Shown here: one piece after another, positions 30,963-40,741 of the stretch
Layout: every line of letters begins with the position of its first letter
Position numbering within the stretch: the first letter of the stretch is position 1
Assembly: GCF_026183675.1 (NCBI RefSeq)
Contig: NZ_JAPIVK010000012.1
Coordinates: forward strand, 1-64,000
DNA from: Microbulbifer halophilus
GTDB taxonomy: Bacteria; Pseudomonadota; Gammaproteobacteria; Pseudomonadales; Cellvibrionaceae
DNA length: 64,000 nucleotides
Reading direction: 5' to 3'
Notes under the pieces: model-generated
What the model was told of the DNA's origin: nothing
Database searches by the model: none
The model's input: only the letters and a program-made list of their open reading frames with translations
Translations under genes and position numbers: made by a program

Positions 30963-31004
30963 CTATAAAAGGCTACGAAATTATGGCACTGGGTTGGCCT
31001 CGGC

Positions 31005-31035
31005 CGTAGGATGGGCAAAGCGCAGCGTGCCCATC
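31005..31035. repeat. Dispersed palindrome, GTAGGATGGGCAAAG family (copy 2)
   Basis: The sequence CGTAGGATGGGCAAAGCG, followed by CAGCGTGCCCATC, lies between the convergent ends of the ftsH-like gene and polX. It matches the copies at 4570-4606 and 40742-40772. Confidence 0.8.
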
Positions 31036-31067
31036 ATCCACTCGGCGAACGGCCGGTGGAGTAGGGT

Positions 31068-32786
31068 TCAGCGTTCAAACAGCTTTAGCAGTTTTTCCAG
31101 CGGCAGGCAGTTGACTACGTCTTTCTTTTCCAGCCAACCGCGCCGCGCCTGGTCGATGCCGAAGCGCATATAGTCGAGATCGGTTGCGCTGTGGGCATCG
31201 GTGGCGATGGAAATCTTTACCCCGAGATCCTTCGCCATCTTGCAGCTTTCATCGGTCAGGTCCAGGCGATCCGGCTGTGCATTGAGCTCGATGGCGCGGC
31301 CTCTGTCCGCCGCCTCTTCGAGTATTTTTTCCAGGTCGAATTCGTAGGCTTCACGTTCGTTGATCAGGCGACCGCTGGGATGGGCGAGGATATGGCAGTG
31401 GCGGTTGTCCAGTGCGCGCAGTATCCGTTCGGTCTGTTTCTTGCGCGGCAGGTCGAACTTGTGGTGCACCGCGCAGAGCACAAAATCCAGCTCTTTCAGC
31501 GCGCTGTCAGGCAGGTCCAGTTTGCCGTCCTCGAGAATATCCACCTCGATGGATTTCAGAATGCGGATGTCATCCTGATCGCCGTTGAATTTGTCGATGG
31601 CATCCAGCTGTTTGCGCAACCGCTTTTCGTCCAGGCCGTTGGCCACCGCCAGTCGGCGGGAGTGGTCGGTGATGGCCAGGTATTCGTAGCCACGCTCCGC
31701 CGCCGCCCGGGCCATCTTCTTCAGTGAGTCGTGGCCGTCGGTGGCTTTGGTGTGAGCGTGCAGGTTGCCGCGGATGTCGTCGAGTTCGATCAGCTTGGGC
31801 AGCTCGCCCTTGCGCGCTGCTTCCAGCTCGCCGCGGTTCTCGCGCAGTTCCGGCTCGATATAGGGCAGGTCCATCTTTTTGTAGACGGACTTCTCTGTCT
31901 TGCCGGCGATACGCTCGTCGCCTTTGAACACGCCGTACTCGTTGACCTTGTAACCCTTTTTGATCCCCAGCTTGCGCACGGCGATATTGTGATCCCTGGA
32001 ACCGGTAAAATAGTGCTGCGCGGCGCCGAAGCTGACCTGGGGCACCACCCGCAGGTCCACCTGCATACCGCAACGCAGGTAGACGGTGGAGCGGGTCTTG
32101 CCCTTGGAGACGATTTCGTCCACCTCCTCATAGTCGGTGAAGTGATCCATGACATCCGCATCCTGTTTTGCGGTAATCAGGATATCCAGGTCGCCGACCG
32201 TCTCCTTGCGCCGGCGGTAGCTGCCGGCGATGGCGATGTCTTTCAGGCCCTTGGCCTTTTTCAGGTATTCCACCAGCGGCTTGGCGATCTCCTCGGCCTC
32301 GATCAGCTGGGTGCGCTGTTCGTCGCCGGCGTACTTTACCAGCCGCTGTTTGATCTTCTCCTCGCTCTTGTCGCCGAAACCTTCCACGTTGCGGATATCG
32401 CCGCGCTCAGCGGCCTCTTTCAGGTCGTCGATGGTGTCGATCTCCAGTGCCTCGTGCAGCGCCTTGATCCGCTTGGCGCCCAGCCCCTCGATCTTCATCA
32501 ACTCACTGAGGGCCTTGGGGGTGCGTTGCTCGACTTCGTCCAGCAGTGGCAGATCGCCGCTCTCCACCAGTTTGTCGATCTTTTCCGCCAGGTCGTCGCC
32601 GATATCCGGCAGTTCCGACAGGTCCTCGCCATCGTCGATCAGGTCGGCCATGGCGCGGGGATAGCCGCGCACGGTGCGCGCGGCATTGCGGTAGGCGCGT
32701 ACGCGGAAGGGGTTGGCGCCCTCGATTTCCAGCAGGTCGGCCAGGCGATCGAATTTGTCGGCGATTTCACGATTGTGGACCGGCAT
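31068..32786 (-). CDS. polX: DNA polymerase/3'-5' exonuclease PolX
   Basis: A 572-residue family-X polymerase, matching the 570 of B. subtilis PolX. Helix-hairpin-helix regions come first (DLLEIEGANPFRVRAYRNA at about 14, then the second HhH near 90). The polymerase active site GSYRRRKETVGDLDILI is near 180-196. The C-terminal PHP exonuclease has NLHAHTKATDGHD, HILAHPSG and TDAHS. It fills short gaps in base-excision repair. ATG 32786 gives the family N-terminus; the upstream extension reads into a repeat element. A gap-sealing ligase gene lies immediately upstream on the same strand. Confidence 0.93.
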   Translation of the reverse strand: MPVHNREIADKFDRLADLLEIEGANPFRVRAYRNAARTVRGYPRAMADLIDDGEDLSELPDIGDDLAEKIDKLVESGDLPLLDEVEQRTPKALSELMKIEGLGAKRIKALHEALEIDTIDDLKEAAERGDIRNVEGFGDKSEEKIKQRLVKYAGDEQRTQLIEAEEIAKPLVEYLKKAKGLKDIAIAGSYRRRKETVGDLDILITAKQDADVMDHFTDYEEVDEIVSKGKTRSTVYLRCGMQVDLRVVPQVSFGAAQHYFTGSRDHNIAVRKLGIKKGYKVNEYGVFKGDERIAGKTEKSVYKKMDLPYIEPELRENRGELEAARKGELPKLIELDDIRGNLHAHTKATDGHDSLKKMARAAAERGYEYLAITDHSRRLAVANGLDEKRLRKQLDAIDKFNGDQDDIRILKSIEVDILEDGKLDLPDSALKELDFVLCAVHHKFDLPRKKQTERILRALDNRHCHILAHPSGRLINEREAYEFDLEKILEEAADRGRAIELNAQPDRLDLTDESCKMAKDLGVKISIATDAHSATDLDYMRFGIDQARRGWLEKKDVVNCLPLEKLLKLFER

Positions 32787-32854
32787 AGCGGCATCAGTCG
32801 ATCGAAGGAAGTGTTCTGTCAGTATAGGGAAGAGCCATCTGCTGTCCGAATGGG

Positions 32855-33018
32855 TTAGTGTGCTGTGCGGGAAGTTCGCGAACAAAGGAGCATAGCCAAA
32901 GCGCTCAGATCAAGGCGAGAAAGCGCTGGAATAGCAGCGTTATTTCAAGCTTTCTCAACGCAGAGCTGGGCGCTTTGGCGCAGCGAACTGTTTGCGAACT
33001 TCCCGTACGGCACACTAG
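32855..33018 (-). mobile_element. MITE-like element, copy A (~164 bp)
   Basis: The termini are inverted repeats, TAGTGTGCTGTGCGGGAAG at one end and CTTCCCGTACGGCACACTAG at the other, running on through TTCGCGAAC / GTTTGCGAA. It has no transposase. It is the reverse complement of copy B (54766-54929), with only a few differences over ~164 bp. Its right end (CTAG) lies on the ligA stop codon. CTAG/TA ends point to an IS630/Tc1-type target, by inference. Confidence 0.85.
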
Positions 33019-35060
33019 CGTTCGAGAAGCCGCTTGAAGGCGTCTTCGTCGATACAGTCGACCCCCTGTTCCTCGGCCTCGTCCCGTTTGCTGCCCGGGC
33101 TGTCGCCCAGCACCAGGTAGTCGGTTTCACCGCTGATACTGGAGGTGGCGCGACCACCGAGCGCTTCCACCTGCTCCCTGGCCTCACTGCGGGTGAAGTC
33201 GTGCAGCGCACCGCTGAAGACAAAGGTCTTTCCCTTCAGGGGCTGGCTGTCGCGCGCCGGCATCTCCCCGATCTCCAGGCCCGCACGGTGCAGGCGCTGC
33301 AGAATCCTGCGGTTGTCTTTGTCGGCGAAGAAGTCGGCGGTGGCGGCGGCGATCTCGGCGCCGATATCGGGAATTTTCTGCAGGCGCTCCCTGTCCGCTT
33401 TCATCAGCCTGTCGAGAGTGCCGAACTCGCCGGCCAGCTGACGCGCCACGCGATGGCCTACATGGGCAATACCGAGGGCGTACAGGAATCGATCCAGGCG
33501 CGCGCTCTTGGCGTCCTGAATGGCATCGTGGAGTTTGCCTGCGGATTTTTCCGCGTAGCCTTCGAGAGACTCCAGATCGTTTTTTTTCAGCTGATAGAGA
33601 TCCGCCAGGTTTTCCACCAGCCCGCGCGTTACCAGCTGGTCGGCGGCATCTTCGCCCAGGTGGTCGATATCCATCGCCTCCCGCGAGGCGAAATGCCGGA
33701 TACGGCCGCGCAGCTGGGCGGGGCAGGCGAGACCGGCGCTGTAGATATGGTAGGCACCCTCGCGCGTGATGGCCGCGTCGCAGACCGGGCATTGCCCCGG
33801 CATCTCGAATCGATCCCCGCGTTTCCTGCCCGGGCGCTTGATGCGCTCGGCGATTTCCGGAATCACATCGCCGGCGCGGATGATCTTTACCCGGTCGCCG
33901 ATACGGATATCCTTGCGCCGCGCCTCGCGTTCATTGTGCAGCGTGGCGCGGCTGACGGTGACGCCGCCCACATCCACTGGCTGCAGCAGCGCCACCGGTG
34001 TCAGAATGCCGGTGCGGCCCACCTGCACCACAATATCCTCCACCAGTGTGCTCTCCTCGCGGGGCTCGAATTTCCAGGCCAGCGCCCAGCGCGGATTGCG
34101 GTCGCGGGTGCCGAGGGTCTCCCGCAGTTCGCGATCATCCACCTTGATGACAATGCCGTCGATTTCGTAGTCGAGGTCATCGCGACGCCCGACCAGCTTC
34201 CGGTGGTATTTCTCGATCTCTTTGAAGCTGCTGGCGGTTTTGTTCAGCGGTGTGACCCTGAGCCCCCAGTCGCGCAGTTGTCTGAGTACTTTTTCGTGGG
34301 AATCGGGAAGATCGCCGTCCGCGGCAAGTATTTCGTAGAAGAATATGGCCAGCGGTTTGCCCGCCACATTTCTGGATTCGTACTGGCGCATCAGTCCCGC
34401 CGCGGCATTGCGGGGATTGGCGAAGGGATTCCGGCCGCTCTCCACGCGCTGCTTGTTGAGTCGAGTGAAACCGTCCAGCGGCATATAGACCTCGCCGCGA
34501 ACCGCCAGTCGATCCGGCAGTTCGTCCCCCTGTAGTGACAGCGGCAGGGTGTGCACTGTCTTCAGGTTGCGGGAGATATCTTCGCCAACCCGGCCATTGC
34601 CACGGGTAGCGCCGCGTTCGAATTTCCCCTCGCGGTAAATCACTTCCACGGAAAGGCCGTCGAACTTGGGCTCCAGCACCAGATCGGTAGAGCGGCTGTC
34701 GGCCGCTTCCCGGGCGCGGTCGAGAAGCCTTTTGACGGCGTCGGCCTCCAGTGTTGCCTGAAGACTCAGTAGCGGCGCGCTGTGTTCGACTTTTTCCAGT
34801 TCACTGACCGGTTCGGCACCGACGCGCTGGGTGGGGGAGTCGTCGGTTTTCAGTTTGGGATGGGCGTCTTCCAGATCTTCCAGGCGTTTTAACAGCTTGT
34901 CGTATTTTGCGTCGGATATTCTGGGGGCATCTTTTACGTAGTAGAGGTGGTCGTGATAGTTGATGCCTTCGCGCAGCGCGGCCGCCTCCCCGGCGGCCTC
35001 GTCCTCGTTGAGGTCGTCGATATTCTTGAAGTCGGTATCGGGGTTTTTCTTGAAGTCCAT
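33015..35060 (-). CDS. ligA: NAD-dependent DNA ligase LigA
   Basis: 681 residues: the Ia NAD-binding domain, adenylated Lys132 (LEPKFDG), an OB fold, a zinc-finger region, HhH repeats and a C-terminal BRCT (from about 595). The zinc finger has CPVC at about 422-425 and CPAQ at about 445, but the third Cys normally found five residues before CPAQ is missing (YHIYSAGLACPAQ), so only three ligands remain. ATG 35060 was chosen because it sits about 30 residues before the conserved NYHDHLYYV; longer starts read a dispersed palindrome. The stop TAG lies within the end of a MITE-like insertion. It seals nicks in replication and repair with polX next door. It may be a second ligase, as the usual zipA neighbour is absent. 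Confidence 0.88.
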   Translation of the reverse strand: MDFKKNPDTDFKNIDDLNEDEAAGEAAALREGINYHDHLYYVKDAPRISDAKYDKLLKRLEDLEDAHPKLKTDDSPTQRVGAEPVSELEKVEHSAPLLSLQATLEADAVKRLLDRAREAADSRSTDLVLEPKFDGLSVEVIYREGKFERGATRGNGRVGEDISRNLKTVHTLPLSLQGDELPDRLAVRGEVYMPLDGFTRLNKQRVESGRNPFANPRNAAAGLMRQYESRNVAGKPLAIFFYEILAADGDLPDSHEKVLRQLRDWGLRVTPLNKTASSFKEIEKYHRKLVGRRDDLDYEIDGIVIKVDDRELRETLGTRDRNPRWALAWKFEPREESTLVEDIVVQVGRTGILTPVALLQPVDVGGVTVSRATLHNEREARRKDIRIGDRVKIIRAGDVIPEIAERIKRPGRKRGDRFEMPGQCPVCDAAITREGAYHIYSAGLACPAQLRGRIRHFASREAMDIDHLGEDAADQLVTRGLVENLADLYQLKKNDLESLEGYAEKSAGKLHDAIQDAKSARLDRFLYALGIAHVGHRVARQLAGEFGTLDRLMKADRERLQKIPDIGAEIAAATADFFADKDNRRILQRLHRAGLEIGEMPARDSQPLKGKTFVFSGALHDFTRSEAREQVEALGGRATSSISGETDYLVLGDSPGSKRDEAEEQGVDCIDEDAFKRLLER

Positions 35061-35224
35061 AAGGATATTCAAGATAGCATCGCGGTAGAAGTCTGCTTGC
35101 AGGGCAAAACAGCACGCGTAACGAGCCTGCTCGTTGTGCAGTTTGCGACCGGCCATGGATGGCCGGGCCGGCGTTAGCTCCACGGATGGCTGCTTGGGCA
35201 TGAGCCACTTCGAAGCCACCGCCA

Positions 35225-35248
35225 TTCGCCTGCAAGCAGGTTCCTACA
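35225..35248. repeat. Dispersed GTAGGAACCTGCTTGCAGGCGAA palindrome (inverted copy)
   Basis: TTCGCCTGCAAGCAGG with flanking TTCCTACA, the reverse complement of a near match to the unit at 24728-24752. It is located upstream of ligA. Confidence 0.7.
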
Positions 35249-35335
35249 GGCGTAGCGAAGTCCAACGGATAGGCCCCGGGGGCGGGTTGTCGGAGTTCGT
35301 GGAACTCACTCCAGCCTACACCGTTGTTCGGGTCC

Positions 35336-36337
35336 TCAGGCAGCCTCGATGCCGGTGTCTCCGCCCGCCAGCTCCCTTGCAAAGGCCGCCTCGATCAGTT
35401 CCGCCTCGCGCAGCCGCTTGATCCGCTCGAAGAACACCTGCGCCTCCGGGTAGCCCAGCTTCAGGTAGGCCAGCCACTGCTTGATGCGGTTGCCGAGGTA
35501 TTTGGCGGGGTAGACCTCGCGGGTGGTCAGGTAGTAGTCCCAGAGGAGAGGGACGATGTCGCGCCAGGCCATGGGCGTGTAATCGCGGCCCTCGCAGAAG
35601 GCCTTCACCTGCAGCGCCAAGTCCGGGCGCGCCAGCAGGCTGCGGCCGAACATGAAGGCATCGCAGCCGGTCACATCGCGGCAGCGCCGGAAATCGTCCA
35701 GTGTCCAGATATCGCCGTTGGCCACCACCGGCATCGCGAGTTGTTCGCGGATTTCGCCCACATACTCCCAGTAGGCCGGCGGGCGATAGCCGTCTTTTTT
35801 CGAGCGGGCGTGTACTGCCAGTTCGCCGGCGCCGCCGTTTTCCGCCGCGCGGGCATTGTCCAGGTAGCTGGACCGGTCCTCGAAGCCCAGGCGGATCTTG
35901 GCGGAGACGGGGATCTCGGCGGGAAGGGCGCGGCGCACGGCGCCGACGATCGCCTCCACCCGGTGCGGGCTTTGCAGCAGGCAGGCGCCGCCGTCGCTGT
36001 TGTTGACGGATTTGGCCGGGCAGCCGAAATTCAGGTCGATGGCCCGGGCGCCCACTTCCACTGCTTTGGCGGCGTTCCAGGCGACGGCATCGGGGTTGCC
36101 GCCCAGCAGTTGCAGGCGCACCGGTACACCGCTGGGTGTGGAGGCTTCCCGTGCCAGCTCCGGGCACAGCCGCAGGAACACCTTGCGTGGCAGCCTGGTG
36201 TGGGTCACCCGCACAAACTCGGTCACGCAGATATCCACGCCGCCGACGGCGGACAGCAGGGCGCGCACATGGTGGTCGATCACGCCTTCCATGGGGGCCT
36301 GGTAGAGTCGCGGAATAGCCAATGTCTGTTGGGTCAT
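35336..36337 (-). CDS. tRNA-dihydrouridine synthase, DusC-like
   Basis: A 333-residue FMN-dependent TIM barrel that reduces uridine in the tRNA D-loop (DusC acts on U16). Present are YQAPMEGVIDH (FMN site), the catalytic-Cys region LNFGCPAKSVNNSDGGACLL (about 101-120), SAKIRLG, and the GDIW and GRSLLARP phosphate-binding segments. APMEGV at the N-terminus is characteristic of DusC rather than DusA or DusB. It is divergent from the oad operon over ~500 bp. Confidence 0.88.
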   Translation of the reverse strand: MTQQTLAIPRLYQAPMEGVIDHHVRALLSAVGGVDICVTEFVRVTHTRLPRKVFLRLCPELAREASTPSGVPVRLQLLGGNPDAVAWNAAKAVEVGARAIDLNFGCPAKSVNNSDGGACLLQSPHRVEAIVGAVRRALPAEIPVSAKIRLGFEDRSSYLDNARAAENGGAGELAVHARSKKDGYRPPAYWEYVGEIREQLAMPVVANGDIWTLDDFRRCRDVTGCDAFMFGRSLLARPDLALQVKAFCEGRDYTPMAWRDIVPLLWDYYLTTREVYPAKYLGNRIKQWLAYLKLGYPEAQVFFERIKRLREAELIEAAFARELAGGDTGIEAA

Positions 36338-36547
36338 AATTTCGGGCTAACAGGGAAACGCGGCCGGTTGAGGAGGGCGAATTTTACCAGTGTTGTCGGA
36401 TTGTCACTAATTTCTTCCCGACATTGGGTGGGATATGCCAATAAGCCGGTAATATCCGGTCATGGCTGTGCGGAAAAGGCACTGGTTACGCGTAATCGGC
36501 TTATGTATGACAAATGCTTTATCGTTGCGCGTGTAACTAATAAGTGT

Positions 36548-36576
36548 TTGATTTTAAAAGGTTGTTATTTTGTAAT
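36548..36576 (+). promoter_or_regulatory. Candidate sigma-70 promoter upstream of oadGAB
   Basis: TTGATT (36548-36553) and TGTAAT (36571-36576) with a 17-bp spacer, in an AT-rich island within GC-rich DNA. If used, it leaves a ~270-nt leader carrying the hairpin at 36632-36708. Confidence 0.5.
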
Positions 36577-36631
36577 AGCGCCCGCCCGGCCCGGAGATTT
36601 TACCGGGGGCCGCGATGATCGCGCCGAGATC

Positions 36632-36708
36632 TGTGCGCTCAGTGCATTTTGGCGGCGTAGATGCATGCTGGTTGCACGTATTAGCCGCCAAAATGTGCTG
36701 AGTGTGCA
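36632..36708. other. Long imperfect hairpin in the oad leader
   Basis: CTCAGTGCATTTTGGCGG (36638-36655) pairs with CCGCCAAAATGTGCTGAG (36685-36702), with two mismatches over 18 bp. The pairing extends outward to 36632/36708 and partly inward. It is not followed by a T run, so it is not a simple terminator. Confidence 0.6.
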
Positions 36709-36851
36709 GAGGTCAAGCGAGGGCGCGGCCAGCGGCGCCCGGTAATATGCTGTATTTCTGGAGGTCCAGAAAACTTCAGAAAAAATTGGGCCAAAATGAA
36801 TAGCAAGCGGCCCGGTGAAATATCCGGGCTGAGCGGATGAAAGGAAAAATA

Positions 36852-37088
36852 GTGCAAGAAACCTTATTACAACAGGGGCTGGACATAACCGTGTTCGGCA
36901 TGGGAATCGTGTTCACCTTCCTGCTGGTGCTGGTTATCGGTACCAGTATCATGTCCCGCATTATTGTCCGTAACTTTCCCGAAGCGGAGCCTGTCGCTCC
37001 CGTATCCGGCAACCAGCGCGATGACAGCCCGCGCCTGCGCGCCATTGCCAAGGCGGCGATCCAGAAACACCGCGAGCGCAACAAGTAA
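36852..37088 (+). CDS. oadG: Sodium-pump decarboxylase gamma subunit OadG
   Basis: A small membrane subunit (78 residues from GTG 36852) with one helix (TVFGMGIVFTFLLVLVIG, about 12-29) and a basic tail. It holds together the alpha and beta subunits of the Na+-translocating decarboxylase. GTG 36852 has AAAGGA seven bases upstream and matches the family start (QETLLQQGLD). An in-frame ATG at 36837 would add five residues. First gene of oadGAB. Confidence 0.88.
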   Translation: MQETLLQQGLDITVFGMGIVFTFLLVLVIGTSIMSRIIVRNFPEAEPVAPVSGNQRDDSPRLRAIAKAAIQKHRERNK

Positions 37089-37156
37089 TCGGGTGCTTCC
37101 ACCATTCAATGACCGGTTGCCGAACATTTCAATAAATTACCGAGAGAGACGACCCC

Positions 37157-38938
37157 ATGACTGAGGCTAAAAAGCCACTGGGCATTACCGATGTGGTCCT
37201 GCGCGATGCGCACCAGTCACTTTTCGCCACCCGCCTGCGCCTGGACGATATGCTGCCGATTGCAGAAAAGCTGGATAAGGTCGGCTTCTGGTCGCTGGAA
37301 TCCTGGGGTGGCGCCACTTTTGATGCCTGTATCCGCTACCTGGGCGAAGATCCCTGGGAGCGTATCCGCGAGCTGAAAAAAGCCATGCCCAATACGCCGC
37401 AGCAGATGCTGTTCCGCGGCCAGAATATTCTCGGTTACCGCCACTACGCCGACGACGTGGTGGAGAAATTCGTCGAGCGCGCCGCGGTAAACGGTGTGGA
37501 TGTATTCCGCGTGTTCGATGCCATGAACGATATGCGCAACCTGGAGACGGCGCTGGCCGCCGTGAAGAAACAGGGCAAACACGCGCAGGGCACCATTTCC
37601 TACACCGTCAGCCCGGTGCACACCATGGACCTGTGGGTGGACCTGGGGCGCCAGCTCGAGGACATGGGCGCGGACTCCATCGCCATCAAGGATATGGCCG
37701 GCCTGTTGCGTCCCTACGAGGGCTACGAACTGGTAAAAAAACTGAAGGCAGCGGTGGATATTCCCATCCACATGCAGTGCCACGCCACTACCGGCCTCTC
37801 CACTGCCACGGCGCTGAAATGCGTGGAGGCGGGGATCGACAATGTGGACACGGCCATCTCCTCCATGTCCATGACATACGGTCACAGCCCCACCGAATCC
37901 CTGGTGGCCATTCTCGAGGGCACCGATCGCGATACCGGCCTGGATATCGAGCTGCTGGAAGAGATCGCGGCCTACTTCCGCGAGGTGCGCAAGAAGTACG
38001 CCAAATTTGAAGGCTCGCTCAAGGGCGTGGACTCGCGCATCCTGGTGGCCCAGGTGCCCGGCGGCATGCTCACGAATATGGAAAACCAGCTACGCGAACA
38101 GGGCGCCGGGGACAAACTGGATCGGGTGCTGGAGGAAATCCCCCGCGTGCGCAAGGACCTGGGTTACCTGCCGCTGGTAACGCCCACCTCCCAGATCGTC
38201 GGCACCCAGGCGGTGCTGAACGTGCTCACCGGCGAGCGCTACAAGAATATCTCCAAGGAAACCGCGGCGGTACTGCGCGGCCAGTACGGCGCAACCCCGG
38301 CGGAGGTAGACAGCGAGTTGCAGGAGCGGGTACTGGAAGGCGAGGAACCGGTAACCTGCCGCCCGGCGGACCTGCTGGAGCCGGAGCTGGACAAGCTGAC
38401 CGGAGAACTGAAAGAGCAGGCCTCGCGGGAGGACATCGCCCTCACCGATGGCGAGGGGCAGATCGACGATGTGCTGACCTATGCGCTCTTCCCGCAGATA
38501 GGCCTCAAGTTCCTGCAGAACCGCGGTAACCCGGATGCCTTCGAACCGGCGCCCACCGGCGCGGAAAACAGCGCGGTTACCAACGAGAAGGGCGAGGGTG
38601 TCTACACCGTCACCATCGAGGGCCAGTCCTACAACGTCACCGTCGCCGACGGCGGCGATGTCACCAGCATGGCGCCGTCCTCCGGCAATGCGGCGGCCGC
38701 ACCTGCGGCGGCACCGGCAACCGGCGGCGAGCCGGTGAAGGCGCCGCTGGCCGGCAATATCTTCAAGGTACTGGTCAAGCCCGGCGAGCAGGTCACCGAG
38801 GGCCAGACCATCGTGGTGCTGGAGGCGATGAAAATGGAGACCTCAGTCAGTGCTCCCCATGCCGGCAGCGTGACCGAGGTGTCGGTGAAAGAGGGCGATT
38901 CCGTGGCGGTGGGCGATGTCCTGCTGTCCATCGCATAA
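37157..38938 (+). CDS. oadA: Oxaloacetate decarboxylase alpha subunit OadA (biotin carrier)
   Basis: 593 residues. The N-terminal carboxyltransferase TIM barrel ([11 protein letters not shown], about 15; metal site near MQCHATTGL, about 205) transfers CO2 from oxaloacetate to biotin. An Ala/Pro-rich linker (about 510-530) follows. The C-terminal biotinyl domain has EAMKMETS with the biotinylated Lys at about 559. Decarboxylation is coupled to Na+ export through OadB, helping fermentative or citrate metabolism and sodium bioenergetics. Strong AGAGAGACG ribosome site. Confidence 0.95.
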   Translation: MTEAKKPLGITDVVLRDAHQSLFATRLRLDDMLPIAEKLDKVGFWSLESWGGATFDACIRYLGEDPWERIRELKKAMPNTPQQMLFRGQNILGYRHYADDVVEKFVERAAVNGVDVFRVFDAMNDMRNLETALAAVKKQGKHAQGTISYTVSPVHTMDLWVDLGRQLEDMGADSIAIKDMAGLLRPYEGYELVKKLKAAVDIPIHMQCHATTGLSTATALKCVEAGIDNVDTAISSMSMTYGHSPTESLVAILEGTDRDTGLDIELLEEIAAYFREVRKKYAKFEGSLKGVDSRILVAQVPGGMLTNMENQLREQGAGDKLDRVLEEIPRVRKDLGYLPLVTPTSQIVGTQAVLNVLTGERYKNISKETAAVLRGQYGATPAEVDSELQERVLEGEEPVTCRPADLLEPELDKLTGELKEQASREDIALTDGEGQIDDVLTYALFPQIGLKFLQNRGNPDAFEPAPTGAENSAVTNEKGEGVYTVTIEGQSYNVTVADGGDVTSMAPSSGNAAAAPAAAPATGGEPVKAPLAGNIFKVLVKPGEQVTEGQTIVVLEAMKMETSVSAPHAGSVTEVSVKEGDSVAVGDVLLSIA

Positions 38939-38949
38939 CGGAGGCACCT

Positions 38950-40260
38950 GTGGATAATCTGATCAACCTGTGGCAGTCGTCCGGCGTCTACCAGATGGCG
39001 TCCGGCCAGTTCGCGATGATCGTGGTGGGACTGCTGCTGCTGTTTCTCGCCATTCGCAAGAATTTCGAGCCGTTGCTGCTGGTGCCCATCGGTTTCGGTG
39101 GCATTCTCGCCAATATTCCCGGCGCCGACCTGGCGCTGTCGGCGGCGGAGACGGCCATCGTGTCCGGCGACAGCGGCGTGTTGCTGCAGATGGCGCAGCT
39201 CCTCGGTGTCGACGGCGGCGATGTCTACGCCGTAAAAGAGGCCCTGGCCAATGCACCGGCGGCGGTCAAAACCCAGGCCGCGCAACTGGCGATCGACAGC
39301 GGCTTCAGCAACGGCATGCTGTACAACTTCTACAACGTGGCCATCGCCTCCGGTGCGGCGCCGCTGGTGATCTTCATGGGCGTGGGCGCCATGACGGATT
39401 TCGGCCCGCTGCTGGCCAATCCGCGCACCCTCTTCCTGGGCGCCGCGGCGCAGTTCGGTATTTTCGCCACGGTGCTGGGCGCGGTGGGCCTTTCGGTGGC
39501 CGGCATCATGGATTTCTCCATCGCCGACGCCGCCGCCATCGGTATCATCGGCGGCGCCGACGGCCCCACGGCCATCTATGTCTCCAGCCTGCTGGCGCCG
39601 GAACTGCTGGGGGCGATTGCGGTGGCGGCCTATTCCTACATGGCCCTGGTGCCGCTGATCCAGCCGCCCATCATGCGCGCGCTGACCACGCCGGAAGAGC
39701 GCAAAATCGAGATGGTGCAGCTTCGCCATGTGAGCAAGCGCGAGAAGATCACCTTCCCGCTGTTGCTGCTGATCCTCGTGGCGCTGTTCCTGCCGGACGC
39801 GGCACCGCTGCTGGGCATGTTCTGTTTCGGCAACCTGATGCGCGAGTGCGGTGTGGTGGCGCGGTTGTCCGATACCGCCCAGAACGCGCTGATCAATATC
39901 ACCACCATCTTTCTCGGACTGTCGGTGGGCTCCAAGCTGGCGGCGGACAAGTTCCTGGATCCGAAGACCCTGGGCATCCTGGCGCTGGGTATCGTCGCCT
40001 TTTCCATCGGCACTGCCTGCGGCCTGTTGATGGCGAAACTGCTGAACCTGGTGAGCAAGCACAAGGTGAATCCGCTGATCGGTTCCGCCGGCGTCTCCGC
40101 GGTGCCCATGGCCGCGCGGGTGTCCAACAAGGTGGGCCTGGAATCCAACCCGCACAACTTCCTGCTGATGCACGCCATGGGCCCGAACGTGGCCGGCGTG
40201 ATCGGCTCGGCGGTGGCGGCCGGCGTGATGATCACCATGGTGCGCAGCATGACCGGCTGA
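38950..40260 (+). CDS. oadB: Sodium-translocating decarboxylase beta subunit OadB
   Basis: A 436-residue integral membrane protein with around nine to ten helices. It decarboxylates carboxybiotin and pumps Na+ out. Typical segments are [33 protein letters not shown] and [16 protein letters not shown], the latter housing the sodium-binding Asp. The start is GTG 38950 behind GGAGG, 11 bp after oadA. An intrinsic terminator follows at 40299-40326. Confidence 0.95.
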   Translation: MDNLINLWQSSGVYQMASGQFAMIVVGLLLLFLAIRKNFEPLLLVPIGFGGILANIPGADLALSAAETAIVSGDSGVLLQMAQLLGVDGGDVYAVKEALANAPAAVKTQAAQLAIDSGFSNGMLYNFYNVAIASGAAPLVIFMGVGAMTDFGPLLANPRTLFLGAAAQFGIFATVLGAVGLSVAGIMDFSIADAAAIGIIGGADGPTAIYVSSLLAPELLGAIAVAAYSYMALVPLIQPPIMRALTTPEERKIEMVQLRHVSKREKITFPLLLLILVALFLPDAAPLLGMFCFGNLMRECGVVARLSDTAQNALINITTIFLGLSVGSKLAADKFLDPKTLGILALGIVAFSIGTACGLLMAKLLNLVSKHKVNPLIGSAGVSAVPMAARVSNKVGLESNPHNFLLMHAMGPNVAGVIGSAVAAGVMITMVRSMTG

Positions 40261-40298
40261 TCCCCTTGGCTGTTGTGTTGACTACTGTGTTGATACGG

Positions 40299-40326
40299 AA
40301 GGCGAGCTGTCTGGCTCGCCTTTTTT
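40299..40326 (+). terminator. Terminator of oadGAB
   Basis: Stem AAGGCGAGC / GCTCGCCTT around a TGTCTG loop, followed by TTTT. Confidence 0.9.
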
Positions 40327-40432
40327 CGTTTCCGGTTTTGTGTCGCTGTACTATCTTTTGTATCGTATCTTCGCCCCGCGACGGAGCGGGGTGTAGTAGA
40401 GGAATACCACTGCGCAAGCAGGGAGGGAGTCC

Positions 40433-40669
40433 GTGAAAAAACTGAAAAACGAAAAAGAGCTGGTAAAAAAGGCCATTGCCGCCGGCGTGAAATACGGTGA
40501 AAAGCGCGGTGTAGTGGAGTTCGAAGCCACGGATTCGGCGACGGAAAAAGTCGAGTATATCTACCGGCTGCTGGTGCACGACAAGGTGATACAGCCGATA
40601 CCGGAAGACCAGGTGTCCCAGCTCACCATGCGTCACAAATTGGCGATCTGGGCCTCTCGCCTGGATTGA
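40433..40669 (+). CDS. DUF5062-family small protein
   Basis: 78 residues, highly charged and helical, starting at GTG 40433 behind GGGAGGGAG. The sequence (MKKLKNEKELVKKAI at the start, IYRLLVHDKVIQPIPEDQ in the middle, MRHKLAIWASRL at the end) resembles the DUF5062 family of marine gammaproteobacteria. No transmembrane segment or catalytic motif. It lies after the oad terminator as its own unit. Function unknown. Confidence 0.75.
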   Translation: MKKLKNEKELVKKAIAAGVKYGEKRGVVEFEATDSATEKVEYIYRLLVHDKVIQPIPEDQVSQLTMRHKLAIWASRLD

Positions 40670-40741
40670 ATGCCGGCCCGGGCCGGGCAGGAGAATCTCA
40701 ACAGTGAATGGCACCGGGTTGAGGATCGGTACGGCAGTTTT

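Larger units (their letters stand above)
36338..36851. other. Gene-free region between dusC and oadGAB
   Basis: Over 500 bp without a convincing gene. It contains an AT-rich promoter-like stretch (36548-36576) and a long imperfect hairpin (36632-36708). No coding frame here has family-like composition. Confidence 0.6.

Noticed and set aside
32865-33015. Open frame across the repeat element, also seen as a similar peptide at 54605-54919
   Set aside because: The peptide similarity comes only from the MITE-like DNA repeat; the frames have no ribosome site and continue into antisense of real genes.
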